A stretch of 64,000 nt of DNA. Source: Actinomycetes bacterium (GTDB lineage Bacteria > Actinomycetota > Coriobacteriia > WRKU01 > WQUG01). Positions 18,678-25,952 of this stretch are shown piece by piece. The notes under the pieces were generated by a model. That model saw nothing but the letters and a program-made list of their open reading frames with translations, searched no databases and was not told the DNA's origin. Position numbers and translations under genes: made by a program. The stretch's first letter is position 1. The number at the start of each line of letters is the position of its first letter. Location: the NCBI GenBank assembly GCA_031272275.1, contig JAISUC010000012.1:107780-171779 (forward strand), in the 5' to 3' direction.

Positions 18678-19160
18678 CTAGCCTTCCGGAATAATGATCC
18701 AGCACACCCCGTACGCCAGCACAACCGGCCAAAACACCACCGCACAGGCGACCACTATCACAATCACCCGCACAATCAGCGGGTCGATCCCGACGTAGCG
18801 CGCAACCCCGCCACAGACGCCTGCGACCCAACGGTCCGTCGTGCTGCGCGTCAGCCGTCCCCCCGGCACCGGGCGCCCATACCCGCTCTGCCCGGGACCC
18901 GCCGCACCGCCGAAGCCGCCGAACCCCCCGCGCTCGCGCAACCGCGCAAAGCCGCCGGTCGCCGCCAGATACACCACGACTGCACCCAACACCAACAGAC
19001 ACAGCGGCCAAATCAGCTTGCTCACAAAACTGAACACCTCTTTCAGCGGCGTCCACAAACTGCCCAACACCAGCGGCGCCAGACTGAAAAAGCCGACCAC
19101 AATCAACACCACGCCGATAATCAGCGCCAACACATTGGTGGGTTTACGTTCCGGTTGCAT
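18678..19160 (-). CDS. PspC-domain membrane protein
   Basis: The 160-residue protein has two N-terminal membrane helices (VLALIIGVVLIVVGFF and LIWPLCLLVLGAVVVYL) and a glycine-rich linker. It ends in a PspC domain (RWVAGVCGGVARYVGIDPLIVRV followed by a hydrophobic tail). PspC-type proteins sense membrane stress, but the order here, with PspC at the C-terminus after other helices, is found in Gram-positive envelope-stress proteins of uncertain role. AAGGAGA precedes the start. It follows, and may be cotranscribed with, the membrane gene ending at 19250. Confidence 0.8.
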   Translation of the reverse strand: MQPERKPTNVLALIIGVVLIVVGFFSLAPLVLGSLWTPLKEVFSFVSKLIWPLCLLVLGAVVVYLAATGGFARLRERGGFGGFGGAAGPGQSGYGRPVPGGRLTRSTTDRWVAGVCGGVARYVGIDPLIVRVIVIVVACAVVFWPVVLAYGVCWIIIPEG

Positions 19161-19197
19161 CAGGTCTCCTTAGTCTTTCTCAATAGTCCGGGGATGG

Positions 19198-19213
19198 GGG
19201 GGAGTACGTCCCC
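19198..19213 (+). repeat. Dispersed near-palindromic box, intergenic
   Basis: GGGGGAGTACGTCCCC inside a longer imperfect palindrome (19196-19215) in the 89-bp gap between two minus-strand membrane genes. Confidence 0.75.
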
Positions 19214-19249
19214 CGCCCGTATGATTCAGGCAATTCCCCGTGGTTTCCG

Positions 19250-19822
19250 CTACTGCCCCGGTATCCAAAGCGCAGGCAACAGACCGGGTCCCTGCCACCA
19301 GGCCAGCGCGCACAGAATCAAAGTCGCGCAGAAAATCACCGCCGTCACGATACGCAGCCACTTCAGCTTTGTAGCCGCCTCGACACAGGCGATACCGCAT
19401 ATCACCAGCAGAATAGGCCACAGCGACCAGACTGAGCGCCACATCGACCAGGGCACCCAGCCCACGCTGTTGGTCAGCAACACCAGCCCCAACACGATGC
19501 CCGCGACCCCGTCAGCCAAACGCGCAATGGTCCAGCGTCCCTCTTTGTGGTCGGGAGTGAATACCGTGACGATTCCGGTCAGCACGATTACCAGCGGCCA
19601 CATACTCCACAGGGAAATCCCGCCGAAATAGCGTTGCAGATAGGGGGATACGCCGGCAACACGCGAGATCAACAGCCCCAATCCGATCAGGACCAAAATC
19701 ACGCCGAACCCGATGGCTCCTCCGCTCACGGGACGGCGCTCCCTTACGGTGACGACCGGTCGTGCTGTCTGCGTTGTCTGTGTCGAATGTTCGTAGTGCT
19801 CCACGCGCAATGCCTCCTCCAT
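19250..19822 (-). CDS. Membrane protein, LiaI/LiaF-like (DUF5668-type)
   Basis: About 190 residues: a soluble head (EHYEHSTQTTQTARPVV), then six hydrophobic segments arranged as helix pairs with SLWSMWPLVIVLTGI and VWSLWPILLVICGI, the repeated W-P-L/I pattern of LiaI/DUF5668 envelope-stress proteins. The start is uncertain. A TTG at 19876 would overlap the predicted -10 sequence, so ATG 19822 is used; a GTG just inside with GGAGGAGG before it is also possible. It lies next to a PspC-domain gene on the same strand, which supports an envelope-stress pair. Confidence 0.7.
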   Translation of the reverse strand: MEEALRVEHYEHSTQTTQTARPVVTVRERRPVSGGAIGFGVILVLIGLGLLISRVAGVSPYLQRYFGGISLWSMWPLVIVLTGIVTVFTPDHKEGRWTIARLADGVAGIVLGLVLLTNSVGWVPWSMWRSVWSLWPILLVICGIACVEAATKLKWLRIVTAVIFCATLILCALAWWQGPGLLPALWIPGQ

Positions 19823-19875
19823 TACCTCCCCGTCCGTACCGCCGGGTGTGCTGCCCGGGAAAATCGGGTGACTCA

Positions 19876-19881
19876 ACTATA
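19876..19881 (-). promoter_or_regulatory. Putative -10 of the membrane gene pair
   Basis: TATAGT on the minus strand, about 55 bp upstream of ATG 19822. It is divergent from the tracrRNA promoter at 19932-19940. The -35 is not clear. Confidence 0.4.
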
Positions 19882-19931
19882 CTACACCCGCCCGCCACTC
19901 CATACTCCTGTCGTTCCTCCGGCGGGGCGTT

Positions 19932-19940
19932 TGCTATAAT
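19932..19940 (+). promoter_or_regulatory. Extended -10 promoter of the left tracrRNA cassette
   Basis: TGCTATAAT is a perfect TGn extended -10 element. The same nine bases stand in the same place in the inverted right cassette (27073-27081). Transcription would start about 19947, the first base of the anti-repeat. Confidence 0.65.
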
Positions 19941-19946
19941 TCTTTC

Positions 19947-20033
19947 ACACGGCGGTTTCAAATAAGCCCCGACTGCGGATGGGAGCCGACACTATCACAT
20001 CCAGTGTGGATGCGCTTGAAAAGGGTTGAAAAG
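19947..20033 (+). ncRNA. tracrRNA, left copy
   Basis: Predicted trans-activating RNA for the Cas9 encoded downstream. ACACGGC (19947-19953) is perfectly complementary to GCCGTGT of the repeat. TTCAAAT (19957-19963) pairs with the repeat's GTTTGA. The unpaired GGT faces the repeat's GA, which reproduces the bulged duplex of SpyCas9 guides. It continues with AAG, a nexus-like stem around GACTGCGGAT, and a 7-bp hairpin CACATCC/GGATGCG (one G-U pair) with an AGTGT loop. No T-rich terminator follows; the transcript may run into the degenerate repeat, whose GTCCGGGG/TCTCGGAC ends can form a further stem. The right copy at 26978-27066 is about 94% identical. Confidence 0.75.
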
Positions 20034-20135
20034 TCCGGGGAGCCCTGTCGTTTCAGAGGGGTCTCGGACATGAGGCGGGCGTATCAGTACGGTCAATCGG
20101 TTTGAGAGCCGTGTAATTTCAGAGGGATGTTTTGA
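20034..20135 (+). CRISPR. Left mini-array: degenerate repeat, one 30-bp spacer, repeat
   Basis: Repeat 1 is 20034-20069, the spacer is 20070-20099, and repeat 2 is 20100-20135. Repeat 2 starts GTTTGAGAGCCGTGTAATTT, a typical type II repeat start, and its 3' end has decayed. Repeat 1 keeps the 3' half (TTTCAGAGGGGTCTC) but its 5' half has diverged; it matches repeat 2 at 21 of 36 positions. An intact repeat would probably end TCTCAAAC, the inverse of GTTTGAGA. The one spacer can thus yield exactly one crRNA carrying the intact tag of repeat 2. There is no leader other than the tracrRNA gene. Confidence 0.75.
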
Positions 20136-20149
20136 GAAAACGGACGGTT

Positions 20150-20179
20150 TTGTCGCGCTTTGACTGAAAGGGATAGAAT
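20150..20179 (+). promoter_or_regulatory. Possible promoter of the exonuclease-cas9 operon
   Basis: TTGTCG (20150-20155), an 18-bp spacer, then TAGAAT (20174-20179), about 43 bp before the exonuclease start. Because no clear terminator ends the left mini-array, the tracr promoter at 19932 could also read into the operon. Confidence 0.4.
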
Positions 20180-20221
20180 CGGCGTATGGGTGTGGGGGTT
20201 TCATGAAACAGAATAAGCAGG

Positions 20222-20743
20222 GTGCTCTTGCGTAATTTTACCGCCATAGACTTTGAAACGGCGAACCGGAATCGGGCATCCATTTGCAGCGTCGGTTTGG
20301 TTAAGGTCCGCAAAGGCACGATTGCCGACACGTTTCATTCACTTATCCGGCCGACTGCGAAACTTGCCATTTTCAACTACTATAATGTCAGGGTGCATGG
20401 AATCACCGGGGAGGACGTGATGGATGCACCCTTGTGGGCGGAGTTATTTTCAGAGGTGCAGAGTTTCATCGGCAAGGACGTGCTGGTGGCGCATAATGCA
20501 AGCTTTGACAAAAGTTGCCTGGTGCAGGCGAATGCGACGATCGGGGTGCGGCGAGACTACGATTTTGTCTGTACCTGCCGTAACGCACGACGGCTGTTGC
20601 CCGGTCTGGTCAATTACCGTCTGCCGACGGTCACGGATGCCTTGGCAGTGGGGCTTGCGAACCATCACGATGCTCTGGCCGATGCACGCGCCGCCGCAGA
20701 GATTGCGCTGGCTTTGGCACAGTTAGGAGAACTGGTTTCATGA
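20222..20743 (+). CDS. DEDDh (DnaQ-like) 3'-5' exonuclease heading the cas operon
   Basis: Predicted to remove nucleotides from 3' DNA ends. The 173-residue protein has all DEDDh residues: D10 and E12 in AIDFETA, D96 in HNASFDK, and H149 and D154 in HHDALADAR. It is a single domain without the BRCT or polymerase parts of housekeeping relatives. Its stop overlaps the cas9 start (ATGA), so it is translated with cas9. DEDDh enzymes are known to trim prespacers in some type I-E systems, including as Cas2 fusions; the same role here is inference. The start is GTG 20222 or TTG 20228 (AGGG upstream of the latter). A ten-codon ORF (20203-20235) overlaps the start in another frame. Confidence 0.88.
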   Translation: MLLRNFTAIDFETANRNRASICSVGLVKVRKGTIADTFHSLIRPTAKLAIFNYYNVRVHGITGEDVMDAPLWAELFSEVQSFIGKDVLVAHNASFDKSCLVQANATIGVRRDYDFVCTCRNARRLLPGLVNYRLPTVTDALAVGLANHHDALADARAAAEIALALAQLGELVS

Positions 20744-23700
20744 AGGGGCAGACCGAACAGAACGGAAAACAGGGCAAGCTCGCGGCGAACTGGCGGGACA
20801 ACTATTATATCGGGTTGGACATCGGAACGACCAGCGTGGGTTGGGCGGTCTGTGATGAACAGTACAACATTCCACGCATTAAGGGCAAACGCGCTTGGGG
20901 GGTTCGCCTGTTTGAGGAGGCCGACACGGCGGCGTCCAGACGTGCCTTTCGCAGTGCGCGACGCCGTGCGCAACGCCAGAAGTTACGGTTGAAGTATCTC
21001 CGTGCCATCTTCGCCCCCTTGATCGACCCGATCGACGCGGGGTTCTATCGGCGACTGGATGATGCCTTCTTTCTGGATAATGACAAACAGGTGTCGCAAA
21101 AGAACACCCTGTTCAACGATGCCGATTACACTGATGCCGACTACCATGAGGATTTTCCGACAATCTGGCATGTACGCAAGTATTTGATTGATCTGGGGCG
21201 TGGTCTGGATCCGGGGAAAACACCGAAAAAGCTGGACCCCCGGCATTATTTTTTGGCCATCCAGCATATGCTGAAAAACCGCGGACACTTTCTGTTCAGT
21301 GGCGACTTTGACATCACATCCTCATTCACCGAAATCTGGGATCGTTTCGAGCAGCGGGCGGAAGCATACGGATTCTATTTCACGGGAAACGCTCAGGATG
21401 GCATCAAACAGCTTGTTTCGGAAAAGATGACCCTGAACGACAAAAAGCGTGCTGCCAAGGATTATCTGGCGACAGATCGTATGGATGAACAGGATGGGGA
21501 GGCAAAGAAACGGGCTGAAAACCTACTGAATTTGATGCTGGGCAGTCTGGTTGCCCTGAATAAGGTTTTTGACGTTGAAGGTGAAGAAAAACTGGAATTC
21601 AAGAAAGGTCTGGAAGAACAGCAGGATAAACTGTCTGCTTTGGACGAGGAGGCCCTTGCCCTGGTCGAGGCGGCAAAGAATCTGTATGATTTTGGCAAAC
21701 TGGAAGACATTCTGGATGGTGAGACCTATCTGTCGGATGCGGTCGTTAAGCTGTATAACACGCACAAAGAGCACTTGGCTTTACTGAAACAGGTTGTTCC
21801 CGATGTGGGCGCGCAACGACACTTTTATCACGATGATCGGGTTGCCGGCGATAAAGACATCACCTATGTTTCTTATGCTCGTGGCGCACGCAGCAAAAAC
21901 GGAAAGAAGCACATACGCACGAACCCCGAAGACTTCCGCAAGCACTGTAAAGGGTTGGTCGATGCTGCTCACGACAGTGATGCGAAGAGCAAACTCTTGG
22001 AATTGCTCGATAGTGAGCAAGCATTCATGCCGCTGCAAAAAGGTTTCTTTCAGGGGGTCATCCCCAATCAGCTGCACCGAAACGAGTTGAAACTGATACT
22101 GGACGCATTGTGCCGAGCTTACCCGGACTTTGACGCTCAATGCACGGCATTTCGCAACGATCCGACCGCTGTGCCCGATACGAAAAAAATTACCGATATG
22201 CTGTCATTCCGCTACCCCTATTGGGCGGGACCTTTGGGTAGCCCATCGGATCAAAACACAAGCGATGAAATCCCCGAACGACAGAAGGCATGGCGCGCTA
22301 AGCGTGTTGGTCGGGAGAACGACAAGGTCTATCCGTGGAATTTCTCCGAGGTGATAGACGAAGGGGCTACCGCCACCGCTTTCATCGAGCGCTTAACTGG
22401 AAAGTGCACCTATCTGTATGATGAGCCGGTTCTGCCCAAGCACTCAGTTATCTACCAAAAATATATGGTTCTGAACGATCTGAACAGCCTGAGACTCGAT
22501 GGAGCCAGGATAGACGATGTTCAGGTCAAGCAGCGTTTGTTTGATGAACTGTTTTGCGCACGGCGTAACGTGAGCGTCAAAGACATCGAGGCATGGTTTA
22601 AGACCGAGATTGGGCAGAAGGTAACAATCGCCATTGCAGACGCCGATGACGCAGCAGGACGCAAGATCAACTCGAAAATGAGTACCTATCATGATTTTAC
22701 CGAGATATTCGGTGTGGGCTTTGTCGAAAACAACGAAGCCCAGGTGGAAGCTGCGGTTGCCGCCATTACATCCCTGCCTGATTCGCGTGATTTGATCAGG
22801 GGCGAGCTGCGGCGCATTTTTGCCGCGCAGTTGGCAACGGGTGTCGTCACCAAAGCACAGGTGGAAGCGTTGTCGGGAAAACAGTATGCAGGCTGGGGGC
22901 GCCTGTCCGGGATGCTGCTGAATGAAATGCAGGCAATCGACGAAAAGACCGGAGAGCTCCTGCCCAAAACTATTCTGGGGGAGCTCTGGGACACAAACAA
23001 AACCTTTATGGAGTTGGTACGTTCAACGGGGTCCTCCTTTGCCTGTGCGATAGATTGGCATAATCGCGATCTAACCGCCGATGATCCCAGGCAGTTTGTG
23101 TTGGATTCCTGGGCAAGTCCGCCTGTGAAGCGCGCGATTCTGCAAGCGTACAAGATTGTGGAGGAACTGATTGCCATCATCGGGTGTAGCCCCGCCAAGG
23201 TTTTTGTGGAAAGCACGCGCGAAGAGGGTTCCAAGACGCAGGGAGGGCGAACGACCAGTCGTTACCGGGAACTATATGACATCTTGCAGGCTGCAAACAG
23301 CGAGGTGTGCGCAGAACTGGAACAGTACGGAGAGGACGAACAAGCTCTGAACAACAAGCGGCTGTATCTGTATTTCACGCAAGAGGGGAAATGCGCCTAT
23401 TGCGGGCGTCCGCTGGACTTGGGGCGCATCAACAGCGGAGATTATGACATCGACCACATTATCCCCCGCTCATACCTCAAGGACGACTCGTTGCGGGATA
23501 ACTTGGTGTTGGTGCACCGTGCCGAAAACGAAACCAAATCAAACCAATACCCCCTGCCGCCTGAGTTTCGTCAGACCAAGCTGTGGGAACGTTGGCGCAC
23601 AATCGGACTGATCAGCCAGCGGAAACTGGAACGCTTGCAGCGTGTGGAGCCCTTGAGCGAAAAGGACAAAGAGGGGTTTATTGCGCGTCAGCTGGTCGAG

Positions 23701-24975
23701 ACCTCTCAGGCGGTAAAACTGGCGCGAGACCTTTTGCAGTTGTTACTGCCCGAGGATACGAAGGTGGTGTTGACCAAGGCGGGTGTTGCTTCCGATTTTC
23801 GCCGGGAAATGGTCAGATTCCAAAAAGATCCGGACGGACAGACCGTCATCGATGAACGGGGACGACCGGCAATCGAAATCGTGCTGAAACCCGAATACGT
23901 CAAGTGTCGCGAGCTGAATGATTATCATCATGCCAAGGATGCCTATCTGGCAATAGTAACCGGTAATGTGCTGCATGCAAAGTTCACCGAAAACCCGCGA
24001 GTGTGGTTTGCGGCACGAAACGATCTGGGTAGGGAAGAAAACAACCTGTCGAAACTGTTCTGGCACACCCAACGCGCATTCGGGGCGGAGCGGACCGTCG
24101 TATGGGATACCGAACAGCGCCTGCAGACGGTTACCTGGCACATGCTCCGTGATGACTGTCTGGTGACCAGAATGCTCCAAGACATGACCAGCAAAAAGCG
24201 GGGTCTGTTCGATATGAACATCGTCCCTGCAGCGCCGGGCAAGATTCCTATCAAGGGGACAGATAATCGTCTTTCAGCAACGGTGCGTTACGGTGGATGG
24301 AACAGTGAAACCTTCACTTGCATGGTTGCCCTGCGAGATGGGAGAACAAATCGACTTGTCGGTATACCGACGCGGTATAAGCATCAAATCGCAGAATACA
24401 TTGCGCGGGAGTATCCAAACGCGCGTGATGGCTACGAGGTATTGCTGTTCAATTCTCTCGTATTGCGCGACGGCGTTTTTCCCTGTCGACTCAGTGGTGG
24501 AAGAGAGCTGCAGCCCGATGCCCAATTGGTTCTCTCACACGAAATGCAAGTTTATGCAAAACGGGTTACAAGACTATGCGGCACGAATGGCAAGCTCAGG
24601 GATGACAATGCACGCATTTTGGAGAAAATCGACCGAGTCAACGCCGAAGACAATAATGCGCTGTACCGTGACCTGATCGAAAAACTGGAAAATTCCGTTT
24701 ATCAGTATCATCCGCAAAAGAGTGCGTTGACGCGGCAGCTATCGGGTGATTTCAACGCGCTCTCTGTCGAGGATCAGGTGCGTTTGCTGTACGAGCTCTT
24801 GAAATTTTTCAGGGCGGATAAACCGCAATCGTTGAATCTCAAAGCAATTGGGGGTAGGGACGGTGACAATCGTCTACGCATCAACTCTTTTGGTGATATG
24901 TCGGATATGGTGGTGACAAAACAATCGATAACCGGGCTTTTGGAAAAACGCGAGAGACTTTTTAGGGATGTATAG
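20740..24975 (+). CDS. cas9: CRISPR-associated endonuclease Cas9
   Basis: RNA-guided double-strand DNA nuclease. The 1411-residue protein is slightly longer than SpyCas9 (1368) and appears complete. RuvC-I is IGLDIGTTSVGWAV with catalytic D27. The arginine-rich bridge helix is at about residues 66-90 (ASRRAFRSARRRAQRQK). RuvC-II is VFVESTREE with E824. The HNH motif is YDIDHIIPRS with D905 and H906, preceded by the YCGRPL knuckle. RuvC-III is YHHAKDAYLA with H1064 and D1067. The start overlaps the exonuclease stop, and the stop overlaps the cas2 start by 8 bp. With csn2 present the system is II-A-like. Base composition is visibly less GC-rich than flanking genes, which suggests acquisition by transfer. 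Confidence 0.97.
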   Translation: MKGQTEQNGKQGKLAANWRDNYYIGLDIGTTSVGWAVCDEQYNIPRIKGKRAWGVRLFEEADTAASRRAFRSARRRAQRQKLRLKYLRAIFAPLIDPIDAGFYRRLDDAFFLDNDKQVSQKNTLFNDADYTDADYHEDFPTIWHVRKYLIDLGRGLDPGKTPKKLDPRHYFLAIQHMLKNRGHFLFSGDFDITSSFTEIWDRFEQRAEAYGFYFTGNAQDGIKQLVSEKMTLNDKKRAAKDYLATDRMDEQDGEAKKRAENLLNLMLGSLVALNKVFDVEGEEKLEFKKGLEEQQDKLSALDEEALALVEAAKNLYDFGKLEDILDGETYLSDAVVKLYNTHKEHLALLKQVVPDVGAQRHFYHDDRVAGDKDITYVSYARGARSKNGKKHIRTNPEDFRKHCKGLVDAAHDSDAKSKLLELLDSEQAFMPLQKGFFQGVIPNQLHRNELKLILDALCRAYPDFDAQCTAFRNDPTAVPDTKKITDMLSFRYPYWAGPLGSPSDQNTSDEIPERQKAWRAKRVGRENDKVYPWNFSEVIDEGATATAFIERLTGKCTYLYDEPVLPKHSVIYQKYMVLNDLNSLRLDGARIDDVQVKQRLFDELFCARRNVSVKDIEAWFKTEIGQKVTIAIADADDAAGRKINSKMSTYHDFTEIFGVGFVENNEAQVEAAVAAITSLPDSRDLIRGELRRIFAAQLATGVVTKAQVEALSGKQYAGWGRLSGMLLNEMQAIDEKTGELLPKTILGELWDTNKTFMELVRSTGSSFACAIDWHNRDLTADDPRQFVLDSWASPPVKRAILQAYKIVEELIAIIGCSPAKVFVESTREEGSKTQGGRTTSRYRELYDILQAANSEVCAELEQYGEDEQALNNKRLYLYFTQEGKCAYCGRPLDLGRINSGDYDIDHIIPRSYLKDDSLRDNLVLVHRAENETKSNQYPLPPEFRQTKLWERWRTIGLISQRKLERLQRVEPLSEKDKEGFIARQLVETSQAVKLARDLLQLLLPEDTKVVLTKAGVASDFRREMVRFQKDPDGQTVIDERGRPAIEIVLKPEYVKCRELNDYHHAKDAYLAIVTGNVLHAKFTENPRVWFAARNDLGREENNLSKLFWHTQRAFGAERTVVWDTEQRLQTVTWHMLRDDCLVTRMLQDMTSKKRGLFDMNIVPAAPGKIPIKGTDNRLSATVRYGGWNSETFTCMVALRDGRTNRLVGIPTRYKHQIAEYIAREYPNARDGYEVLLFNSLVLRDGVFPCRLSGGRELQPDAQLVLSHEMQVYAKRVTRLCGTNGKLRDDNARILEKIDRVNAEDNNALYRDLIEKLENSVYQYHPQKSALTRQLSGDFNALSVEDQVRLLYELLKFFRADKPQSLNLKAIGGRDGDNRLRINSFGDMSDMVVTKQSITGLLEKRERLFRDV

Positions 24976-25285
24976 ATTCATGCGCACATTGGTGATGTTC
25001 GACCTCCCCACGCTGACCAGCGCCGAACGCAGGCAATATCGCCAATTTCGCAAGAAACTCATCAAAGAGGGTTTCGTGATGCTGCAGTTCTCGATCTATA
25101 CAAAGTTGACGCTGAACTCGACGCAAAAAACCCGCGTCGAACGCTTTGTCGAGGTCAACAAACCACCGGCGGGTGATCTGGCGATGCTTACCATTACCGA
25201 GCGTCAGTTTGCGAACATGAAACACCTGCTGGGGTCGCACCATGTCAATGTTCTGCAAACGACCGAACGCTTGGTGGTGCGATGA
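24968..25285 (+). CDS. cas2: CRISPR-associated protein Cas2
   Basis: Structural partner of Cas1 in the spacer integration complex. The 105-residue protein has the ferredoxin-like Cas2 fold start MRTLVMFDLPTLTSAERRQY with the conserved aspartate at the end of the first strand, followed by RQFRKKLIKEGFVMLQFSIY. The ATG lies inside the last codons of cas9 (8-bp overlap), and the stop overlaps the csn2 start (ATGA). In canonical type II-A loci cas2 follows cas1; here it directly follows cas9 and cas1 comes last. Confidence 0.95.
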   Translation: MYRFMRTLVMFDLPTLTSAERRQYRQFRKKLIKEGFVMLQFSIYTKLTLNSTQKTRVERFVEVNKPPAGDLAMLTITERQFANMKHLLGSHHVNVLQTTERLVVR

Positions 25286-25950
25286 AACTGGTCCATCCCG
25301 ATATCGAGCAGCACATTGATTTCAGTGCCGGTGAGGTTTGGCAGCTCTGCATTGAAAACCCCACCTACCTGTATGCGTTGGCGACATCGCTGGTAATTCA
25401 GATGGGCGCCGGCGAGGGTGATTTCGTGCTCTCGGACAAAGGTAAAGAGATTTCGCTCCCCGCAACAGCTCAATTGGTGTTGGACCCCTTTACCTTGAAT
25501 CCGACCGCATCGCGCACGGTGACCAATAAGCTGCTGGCAGCCCTGCGTGCCGTGGCGTTCGATGCGGAACACCTGCAACAGACGACTGAAATCGTGTCTG
25601 CGGTGCAGCGCTATGGTTACGACCTGCTGGATGCCCTGGCCTATGATTTCGAAACCACGGTCAGTGAGGGCTTCGCGGTCGATGATGTACTGAAAGCGTT
25701 GAAGCTGCAAATCGAATTGCCCGATGGGGATTTGCCCTCCCGACTGGTTGAGTATTTTGCGGTGTTGCGCGAATTGGCGGGAACACGGCTGTTTATCCTG
25801 CTGAATTTTTCCGCTTGGCTGGATGCGAACGACACCACCCGACTGGTACGGCAAGTAGCCTATGACGGCCATTGCCTGCTGTTTATTGACCGAAACCGTT
25901 TATCTGATATACCCGCCATTGTCATCACCGAAGAGAATTGTGAGCTGTAG
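25282..25950 (+). CDS. csn2: CRISPR-associated protein Csn2
   Basis: Type II-A adaptation protein; known members form tetrameric rings around linear DNA ends. The 222-residue product shows the family pattern: an N-terminal strand-rich part (MKLVHPDIEQHIDF, VLDPFTLNP), a long helical middle, and a C-terminal region with LFILLNFSAWL and LLFIDRNRL. No Walker A motif is seen, as expected for Csn2. It overlaps cas2 by 4 bp and ends 2 bp before cas1. Its presence separates this locus from type II-C. Confidence 0.9.
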   Translation: MKLVHPDIEQHIDFSAGEVWQLCIENPTYLYALATSLVIQMGAGEGDFVLSDKGKEISLPATAQLVLDPFTLNPTASRTVTNKLLAALRAVAFDAEHLQQTTEIVSAVQRYGYDLLDALAYDFETTVSEGFAVDDVLKALKLQIELPDGDLPSRLVEYFAVLRELAGTRLFILLNFSAWLDANDTTRLVRQVAYDGHCLLFIDRNRLSDIPAIVITEENCEL

Positions 25951-25952
25951 CC

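Noticed and set aside
19947..20069. tracrRNA on the minus strand, using repeat 1 as the anti-repeat
   Set aside because: At first the reverse of repeat 1 looked like an anti-repeat. The plus-strand ACACGGC-GGT-TTCAAAT pairs exactly with the repeat tag, is followed by AAG and nexus-like stems, and starts at a TGCTATAAT promoter, so the plus-strand reading fits better.
20203..20235. Ten-codon ORF overlapping the exonuclease start
   Set aside because: Too short to judge and no strong Shine-Dalgarno; kept only as a remark under the exonuclease.
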